Shown here: positions 7,018-11,414 of the stretch, piece by piece
Layout of the letters: each line of letters starts with the position of its first letter
Numbering within the stretch: position 1 is the first letter of the stretch
Program-made: the position numbers and the translations under genes
Origin: Alphaproteobacteria bacterium
GTDB taxonomy: Bacteria > Pseudomonadota > Alphaproteobacteria > Micropepsales > Micropepsaceae
Assembly (NCBI GenBank): GCA_003451645.1
Contig: DMER01000213.1
Span: forward strand, 21,655-33,068
Direction: 5' to 3'
Length of the DNA: 11,414 bases
Notes under the pieces: model-generated
What the model saw: only the letters and a program-made list of their open reading frames with translations
Told to the model about the DNA's origin: nothing
Databases searched by the model: none

Positions 7018-7260
7018 TCAAATCTTGTTATGCGTTCCGTCGCAAAGGGGCGCCTTGTCCGTCTGCTTGCAGGCACAAAAGTACAGCGTCCGGCTTGCCT
7101 CCGCCTTGTACTCTTGTGGCACAAAGGCCGATCCTTTGTGGCTGCCATCGCAAAAGGGCTGCCGTTGCGACTGCCCGCAGGTGCACCACCAATAGCTACG
7201 GTCAGCCTCAACATCGACCGCGATGGGCGCCTTCTGCGCGACATGACCCTTTGCCGACAC
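7018..7260 (-). CDS. CDGSH iron-sulfur domain protein with two CDGSH motifs
   Basis: A small (80-residue) protein that should bind two 2Fe-2S clusters, each held by three cysteines and one histidine. Motif 1 is [16 protein letters not shown] (Cys26, Cys28, Cys37, His41) and motif 2 is [16 protein letters not shown] (Cys62, Cys64, Cys73, His77). The two-motif layout matches the CISD3/MiNT-like type; roles proposed for the family include electron or Fe-S cluster transfer and redox sensing. No signal peptide or membrane anchor is seen, so it should be cytosolic. The frame is open to an ATG at 7293, but GTG 7260 is preferred: AAGGAG lies nine bases before it and the resulting [19 protein letters not shown] start fits the usual length. 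It is divergent from ispH, itself an Fe-S enzyme, and heads the exported-protein/argS run. Confidence 0.92.
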   Translation of the reverse strand: MSAKGHVAQKAPIAVDVEADRSYWWCTCGQSQRQPFCDGSHKGSAFVPQEYKAEASRTLYFCACKQTDKAPLCDGTHNKI

Positions 7261-7369
7261 TGCCGTGATCTCCTTTGATAACACGCGCCCCATCTTGGTC
7301 TTGCATTTGTCGCAGACACAGCCAAGTTTGCTAGTGTCCCCGAACTCCTCCAGTCAGGTGTGGCGTAAA
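7261..7369. other. divergent intergenic region between the CDGSH gene and ispH
   Basis: Both flanking genes point outward, so promoters for both are expected in these 109 bases. I cannot identify either with confidence. On the plus strand TTGTCG (7308-7313) and a TTTGCTAGTG stretch downstream are the nearest to promoter elements, but spacing and -10 match are poor. A short inverted repeat, TGTC-GCA-GACA (7309-7319), could be an operator or chance. Confidence 0.3.
7270..7275 (-). promoter_or_regulatory. ribosome binding site favouring GTG 7260 for the CDGSH gene
   Basis: AAGGAG on the minus strand, nine bases before GTG 7260. It lies inside the longer open frame (codons 7-8), and no comparable site precedes the ATG at 7293. 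Confidence 0.6.
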
Positions 7370-8329
7370 ATGCTTGGCAGCCTTGCAAAAAAACAACAGT
7401 TACGCCTAAAGCTCGCCGCCCCTCGCGGGTTCTGCGCCGGAGTTGACCGCGCGATCCAAATCGTTGATTTGGCTCTGGAGAAGTGGGGACCGCCCGTCTA
7501 TGTGCGCCACGAAATCGTCCATAACCGCTTTGTGGTTGATAGCTTGGCCGCCAAGGGCGCCATTTTCGTCGACGAATTGGACGAGGTGCCCGCAGGCGCA
7601 CCAGTTGTTTTCTCTGCCCATGGCGTCCCTAAGTCAGTGCCGGCGGAAGCTGAACGCCGAACCCTCTTGGCACTGGATGCGACCTGCCCGTTGGTCTCCA
7701 AGGTTCATGTTGAGGCAGAGCGGCATTTTGAAGCTGGGCTTGAGATCATCCTTATCGGGCATGCGGGGCACCCAGAGGTGATCGGCACAATGGGGCAATT
7801 GCCAGATGGCGCGGTGAGCCTTGTTGAAACTGTGGCCGACGCAACGCGCTTCGTCCCGCGCGACCCGGCAAGGCTCGCCTACATCACGCAAACGACCCTG
7901 TCAGTAGACGATACAGCCGAGATCGTTGGGGTCCTAAAGGCGCGCTTCCCGCAGATAGCCGGACCTCACAAGGAAGACATCTGTTATGCCACCACCAACC
8001 GGCAGGAAGCGGTGAAAGCCATCGCGCCAGGCACAGACGTCTTGCTGGTCGTGGGCGCGCCCAACTCTTCAAATTCCATGCGTCTTGTTGAAGTGGGCAG
8101 GCGTGCAGGCGCCAAGGCAGCTCAGCTTGTGCAGAGGGCTAGTGACATCGACTGGGCGCTGTTAGAGGGCGCGCACATCGCGGGGCTCACGTCTGGCGCA
8201 TCCGCCCCGGAAGTGCTCGTTGAGGAGGTCATTACGGCACTGAAGGCGCGCTTTGACGTGGAAATTGAAGACGTGGTGGTGGGCACTGAGAATGTGCAAT
8301 TCCGCCTGCCCCGCGTCCTCACCGCCTGA
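7370..8329 (+). CDS. ispH: 4-hydroxy-3-methylbut-2-enyl diphosphate reductase
   Basis: Last enzyme of the MEP pathway: reduces HMBPP to IPP and DMAPP using a 4Fe-4S cluster, in the cytosol. The cluster cysteines are Cys22 ([11 protein letters not shown]), Cys106 (DATCPLV) and Cys205 ([10 protein letters not shown]). Substrate-site motifs are HEIVHN at 47-52, SAHGVP at 82-87, [12 protein letters not shown] at 131-142 (including the catalytic glutamate after HP), TQTTLS at 173-178 and GAPNSSNS. The frame opens at 7265, but the first 35 codons are not conserved in the family; ATG 7370 puts the first cysteine close to the usual position and AGGTG lies nine bases before it. The length (319) is typical. 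It is followed after 18 bases by thrB, and the ispH-thrB-rnhA order is one I recall from alphaproteobacteria. Confidence 0.97.
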   Translation: MLGSLAKKQQLRLKLAAPRGFCAGVDRAIQIVDLALEKWGPPVYVRHEIVHNRFVVDSLAAKGAIFVDELDEVPAGAPVVFSAHGVPKSVPAEAERRTLLALDATCPLVSKVHVEAERHFEAGLEIILIGHAGHPEVIGTMGQLPDGAVSLVETVADATRFVPRDPARLAYITQTTLSVDDTAEIVGVLKARFPQIAGPHKEDICYATTNRQEAVKAIAPGTDVLLVVGAPNSSNSMRLVEVGRRAGAKAAQLVQRASDIDWALLEGAHIAGLTSGASAPEVLVEEVITALKARFDVEIEDVVVGTENVQFRLPRVLTA

Positions 8330-8347
8330 CCCCGCTGGTTATCAGGC

Positions 8348-9316
8348 ATGGCTGTTTACACTGACGTTCCCGATGATGTGCTGTTGGCGCTCTTGGAAAT
8401 GTATGAGATCGGAACTCCGGTTGCCTTCAAGGGCATTGCCGAGGGGGTGGAGAACTCCAACTTTTTGCTGCAAACGACCACAGGAAATTTTCTCCTCACG
8501 CTATATGAAAAGCGCGTAGCAGCGGCTGAGCTTCCATTCTTCATCGCCCTCATGAAGCACTTGGCCGGAGCGGGCCTTCCCTGCCCGCTGCCGGTCGCGG
8601 ACCGCGATGGCCAGATCCTGCAGACACTTTGCGGCCGGCACGCGGCCATTGTCACCTTTCTACCGGGCCTGTCACCCAAACGGCCAGATGCAAGGCAATG
8701 CGCAAGCGCAGGTATGGCCCTTGCCCGCTTGCATTTGGCCGGCGCCAGCTTTCCTCTGACGCGCGCAAATTCCATGGGCCCAAAGGTGTGGCGCTCCCTA
8801 TTTGAGCCAAATGTCAAACGGGCAGATGAAATCAGCGAAGGTTTGGCCGGTCTGATCGGAGCGGAGCTCGATGTGCTGATGGAGCATTGGCCTCAATCCT
8901 TGCCGGCGGGGATCGTCCACGCCGATCTGTTTCCAGATAATGTTCTGTTCATTGGCACGACCATCAGTGGCCTGATCGATTTCTATTTCGCCTGCACCGA
9001 TGCCTTCGCCTATGACGTTGCGATCTGCCTAAACTCTTGGTGTTTTGAGCCTGATGGAACATTCAACGTCACCAAGAGCCGTGCGTTCTTAGCCGCCTAT
9101 CATGCGGTGCGGCCGCTTGAGGCTGCCGAATTGCGTGGGCTTTCGCTTCTATGCCGAGGGGCGGCGCTGCGGTTCCTTCTCACCCGATTGCATGATTGGT
9201 TGCACCGGGATACTCAAGCTCTAGTGCGCCCGAAGAACCCGCTCGAGTTTCTGCAGCGTTTGCGCTTTCATCAGCGCGTCGTTGATTCCTCCGAGTACGG
9301 GCTGATGGACATTTGA
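8348..9316 (+). CDS. thrB: homoserine kinase (ThrB type II, aminoglycoside-phosphotransferase fold)
   Basis: Phosphorylates homoserine to O-phosphohomoserine in threonine synthesis. At 322 residues it belongs to the protein-kinase-like (APH fold) homoserine kinases found in alphaproteobacteria and pseudomonads, not the GHMP-type ThrB of E. coli. The N-lobe has [13 protein letters not shown] at 29-41 (nucleotide loop) and FLLTLYEKR at 48-56; the catalytic loop is [11 protein letters not shown] at 191-201 and the metal-binding DFYFA is at 211-215. The ending [17 protein letters not shown] is also family-like. The start ATG is 18 bases after ispH with only a weak AGG nearby, suggesting coupling to ispH. 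Its stop TGA overlaps the rnhA start. The APH fold is shared with choline and other small-molecule kinases, but sequence and context favour homoserine kinase. Confidence 0.92.
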   Translation: MAVYTDVPDDVLLALLEMYEIGTPVAFKGIAEGVENSNFLLQTTTGNFLLTLYEKRVAAAELPFFIALMKHLAGAGLPCPLPVADRDGQILQTLCGRHAAIVTFLPGLSPKRPDARQCASAGMALARLHLAGASFPLTRANSMGPKVWRSLFEPNVKRADEISEGLAGLIGAELDVLMEHWPQSLPAGIVHADLFPDNVLFIGTTISGLIDFYFACTDAFAYDVAICLNSWCFEPDGTFNVTKSRAFLAAYHAVRPLEAAELRGLSLLCRGAALRFLLTRLHDWLHRDTQALVRPKNPLEFLQRLRFHQRVVDSSEYGLMDI

Positions 9317-9750
9317 GTACCGTGACGATCTATTGCGATGGCGCGTGCTCAGGCAATCCTGGACCCGGTGGTTGGGGCGCGATTTTGATCCATGCCAAGG
9401 GCGAGCGAGAGATTTTTGGCGGCGAAGCGCTCACTACCAACAACCGCATGGAACTGACTGCCGCCATAGAGGCGCTCAATGCGATCTCGCGGTCATGTGC
9501 GGTCGACGTCTATACTGACAGCCGCTATGTGATGGATGGCATGCAAAAGTGGCTTGCGGGATGGAAGCGAAATGGTTGGCGCACCGCGGACAAGAAGCCG
9601 GTCAAGAATGATGATCTGTGGGTGAAACTGGACGAGGCAGCCTATCGCCATCAGGTGCGCTGGCACTGGGTGCGTGGGCATTCTGGTGACCCGCTGAACG
9701 AGCGGGCTGACGCCCTGGCGCGCCAGGGAATCGCGTCATTGGGACGCTAA
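9313..9750 (+). CDS. rnhA: ribonuclease HI
   Basis: Cuts the RNA strand of RNA-DNA hybrids, removing primers and R-loops. The 145-residue protein has all four acidic catalytic residues: Asp9 ([17 protein letters not shown]), Glu47 ([13 protein letters not shown]), Asp69 (VYTDSRYV) and Asp133 (NERADALAR), plus His123 in WVRGHSGD. The basic handle region ([19 protein letters not shown]) is present. The start is probably the TTG at 9313, which shares TTGA with the thrB stop; a GTG three codons later (9322) is the alternative and would leave only five residues before the catalytic Asp9 position. The final TAA overlaps, tail to tail, the stop of the convergent membrane protease gene. Third gene of the ispH-thrB-rnhA unit. 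Confidence 0.96.
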   Translation: MSTVTIYCDGACSGNPGPGGWGAILIHAKGEREIFGGEALTTNNRMELTAAIEALNAISRSCAVDVYTDSRYVMDGMQKWLAGWKRNGWRTADKKPVKNDDLWVKLDEAAYRHQVRWHWVRGHSGDPLNERADALARQGIASLGR

Positions 9751-10595
9751 AATCCCCTGCCTGTCATCCACCCAAAGGGACGTTCGGCGCGCCGCAGGTC
9801 GAAATCGTCAATGCCGGGAGGCGGCTCTGAGATCGGGCGGTAAATCACCACGGTCGCCATGTCATAGAGGGTGTGGGCGATTATCGCAGGCACTAGCGAC
9901 CCGCTGTAGATGACGCTCACGGCTGCGGTGTAGCCAAAGATACCGGTGGCCAGAATGCCGCCTGCGCCCTGATAAGCGTGCCCCAGGCCAAACAAAATCG
10001 AGGTTGTAAGCGCCGCGCTCCAAATATCGCCGCCTGCCCATTGGGTGAACAGGATCAGCAGGAACCCGCGAAACACGATCTCTTCCAAGATCCCGGCCGT
10101 CGGGCAAAGCACGAGCAGAAAGGCAGCTTTTTCCGCAAATGTCTTCGGTTGTAAGATAAGGCCTTGGCGCGTGCGCTTCGCACCCAAAGACTTTGCCAGC
10201 GCATAGAAGCCAATGGCGATACCGATCCAGACCAAAAGCAGACCAGCACTCCAAAGAACGATATCGTCCATGGGCGTGTCGGTGATGATGCGCAGCGATA
10301 CCAAGAGGTCCGTGATGGTCCGCCCCTGCGGCCACGCAACCGCCATCATGTACAGCGTGATTGCAAAGATGAAGACCAACCACTTGGTCAGCGGATCAAT
10401 GAGATAAAGGGCCAGCCGCTCGGAGCCGGCCGTCGCGATGTAGCGTCCTAGGCCCGCGATGCCGGATGCCGCGAACCATGTAATGACAAAAAACACAAGC
10501 ATCAGCGGGACATGGTTCAGCGCGGCCGATCCCGCGACAGCCCACGCCCAGATCGCCTGAAACACCCAAACCAAATCCAACGGCACGTCCCCCAA
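9747..10595 (-). CDS. CPBP (CAAX/ABI-type) family intramembrane metalloprotease
   Basis: A polytopic membrane protein with the motifs of the CPBP glutamic-type intramembrane proteases: EEIVFRG at 171-177 (paired glutamates and Arg176), FGLGH at 202-206 (His206) and HTLYD at 241-245. Hydrophobic segments lie at about 9-27, 30-48, 70-88, 112-134, 155-170, 176-186, 192-205, 212-230 and 233-252. The tail (253-282) is polar and should be cytoplasmic or periplasmic. Substrate unknown; related proteins process prenylated or bacteriocin-type peptides, but that does not transfer safely. The start is unresolved: the outermost TTG (10595) is given, yet GGGGGA at 10588-10593 best fits TTG 10580, and GTG 10586 is also in frame. 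It follows the peroxiredoxin gene by seven bases and its TAG overlaps the rnhA stop. Confidence 0.88.
   Translation of the reverse strand: MGDVPLDLVWVFQAIWAWAVAGSAALNHVPLMLVFFVITWFAASGIAGLGRYIATAGSERLALYLIDPLTKWLVFIFAITLYMMAVAWPQGRTITDLLVSLRIITDTPMDDIVLWSAGLLLVWIGIAIGFYALAKSLGAKRTRQGLILQPKTFAEKAAFLLVLCPTAGILEEIVFRGFLLILFTQWAGGDIWSAALTTSILFGLGHAYQGAGGILATGIFGYTAAVSVIYSGSLVPAIIAHTLYDMATVVIYRPISEPPPGIDDFDLRRAERPFGWMTGRGF
10588..10593 (-). promoter_or_regulatory. possible ribosome binding site for the CPBP protease gene
   Basis: GGGGGA on the minus strand, seven bases before an in-frame TTG at 10580. If used, the protein would be five residues shorter than the outermost frame. There is no comparable site before TTG 10595. 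Confidence 0.4.
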
Positions 10596-10602
10596 AGAGT
10601 GC

Positions 10603-11088
10603 CTATAATAGGCTGAGGACGTGCTCCGCAGAAGAGACTTTGAAGTCGCCCGCTGCTTCTATTTCGAGGCGCGTGACTTTCATGTTGTCGACGATCATCG
10701 CATAACGCTGGCTGCGTACACCCATACCGAACTTGGTGCCGTCCAGTTCCAATCCCACCTTTTTGGTGAACTCAGCGTTGCCATCCGCGATCATATGCAC
10801 CTTACCGGCAGTTGCTTGGTCCTTGCCCCAAGCATTCATCACAAACGCGTCATTGACCGACAGACAAATGATGTCCGTCACGCCCTTCTTTTTGAATTCC
10901 GCGACGTGTTCAACAAATCCCGGCAAATGGCGGGCTGAGCATGTAGGTGTGAACGCCCCTGGCAACGCGAACAGGACGACCTTCTTGTCTTTGAACAATT
11001 CTTCAGTGGTGACCGGGCCTGGCCCCTTTTCGGTCATATGCATGAGCGTCACTGAGGGAAGCACATCACCAATTTTGATCGTCATCAT
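10603..11088 (-). CDS. peroxiredoxin, Prx5-like (AhpC/TSA superfamily)
   Basis: A thiol peroxidase that reduces hydrogen peroxide and organic hydroperoxides. The 161-residue chain has the Prx5-type active site PGAFTPTCSARHLPGF, with Pro43, Thr47 and the peroxidatic Cys50; Arg128 (RSQRYAM) is the likely conserved arginine. The second cysteine, Cys75 (DIICLSVND), sits where many Prx5 proteins have a non-resolving cysteine, so the enzyme may work as a one-Cys type using glutathione or glutaredoxin, which is inference. No signal peptide, so cytosolic. Two ATG codons lie in tandem at 11088 and 11085, with AAGGGA five to eight bases before. It is followed closely by the membrane protease gene, and lies near rnhA as peroxiredoxin genes do in some alphaproteobacteria, but here on the opposite strand. 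Confidence 0.94.
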   Translation of the reverse strand: MMTIKIGDVLPSVTLMHMTEKGPGPVTTEELFKDKKVVLFALPGAFTPTCSARHLPGFVEHVAEFKKKGVTDIICLSVNDAFVMNAWGKDQATAGKVHMIADGNAEFTKKVGLELDGTKFGMGVRSQRYAMIVDNMKVTRLEIEAAGDFKVSSAEHVLSLL

Positions 11089-11127
11089 CTAGGTCCCTTT
11101 GTTTGCAAGGCTATTCCGGCACCCCCG

Positions 11128-11155
11128 ATTTAGGGCGGTCCTGCACTGGCGGCAA
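11128..11155 (-). promoter_or_regulatory. possible promoter of the peroxiredoxin gene
   Basis: TTGCCG (11155-11150), 16 bases, then CTAAAT (11133-11128) on the minus strand, giving a start near 11121 and a leader of about 33 bases. Both hexamers are only moderate matches. No OxyR-like site is obvious. Confidence 0.35.
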
Positions 11156-11202
11156 CGGAATTTCTGCGTTTGCGGATTCACAGTGCGTTCTAGGCTGTGG
11201 AC

Positions 11203-11414
11203 TCACTCATCCCGAGGCGGCCAAGCCTGAGGCGGCGGTTCAAGAGGGCCAGGATAGACCATAGTGGTTGGCGTTGCTCCAAAGTGCCCAGACCGGTCAG
11301 CCTGCGCGCCAACGACCCAGATTTGCTCCAAGCTACGCCGTCCATCAAACACAGTGATCCGAACGCGCTCGCCGCGTAACCCATGCTTGAGTTTGCTAGG
11401 ACCGTCCTCCAAAC
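11203..11414 (-). CDS. short open frame at the right edge, possibly the 3' end of a gene
   Basis: An uninterrupted minus-strand frame of about 70 codons enters from beyond the window and stops with TGA at 11203. It reads GERVRITVFDGRRSLEQI in the middle and ends in a proline-rich stretch (EPPPQAWPPRDE). A TTG at 11412 could be a start, but the frame is open to the edge, so a longer gene cut by the window is equally possible. Codon third positions are only mildly G+C-rich and I recognise no family. It points the same way as the peroxiredoxin gene, with 114 bases between them. Confidence 0.35.
   Translation of the reverse strand, partial: LEDGPSKLKHGLRGERVRITVFDGRRSLEQIWVVGAQADRSGHFGATPTTMVYPGPLEPPPQAWPPRDE

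Noticed and set aside
6732..7268. 178-codon plus-strand and overlapping frames opposite the CDGSH gene
   Set aside because: Antisense to two supported genes; the Cys-rich look comes from the complementary CDGSH coding sequence.

Overview
This window looks like chromosomal DNA from an alphaproteobacterium. The evidence is a split (two-subunit) glycine dehydrogenase in a gcvT-gcvH-gcvPA-gcvPB operon behind a tandem glycine riboswitch, an ispH-thrB-rnhA gene run with a peroxiredoxin nearby (an arrangement I recall from alphaproteobacteria), a moderately high G+C content, and frequent GTG or TTG starts. The genus cannot be read from the sequence. I see no insertion sequence, prophage, integrase, tRNA, rRNA or CRISPR array. 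Most of the window is core metabolism.

Left part (1-3561, minus strand): the glycine cleavage operon. Transcription starts at a good sigma-70-type promoter (TTGACT-16 bp-TATTAT) just after argS, passes a two-aptamer glycine riboswitch, and reads gcvT (T protein), gcvH (lipoyl H protein), gcvPA and gcvPB (the two P-protein subunits; gcvPB runs off the left edge). Start and stop codons overlap or nearly touch. Glycine is likely sensed by the leader, and the enzyme set turns it into CO2, ammonia and methylene-THF.

Middle part (3583-7260, minus strand): a likely transcription unit with, in order, a small CDGSH-type iron-sulfur protein, three tandem paralogous exported proteins of unknown function, and argS (arginyl-tRNA synthetase). 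The three paralogs share a signal peptide, a Cys-Pro start to the mature chain, a second cysteine about 35 residues later, and a C-terminal GFQL-x3-QL motif. They are the least explained genes here.

Right part (7370-9750, plus strand): ispH (isoprenoid synthesis, Fe-S enzyme), thrB (homoserine kinase) and rnhA (RNase HI), tightly packed, with rnhA apparently starting at a TTG inside the thrB stop. ispH is divergent from the CDGSH gene. Facing this run is a minus-strand pair, a Prx5-like peroxiredoxin followed by a CPBP-family membrane protease, whose last codons overlap the end of rnhA. At the right edge (11203-11414, minus) is a short open frame, possibly the 3' end of a gene beyond the window.
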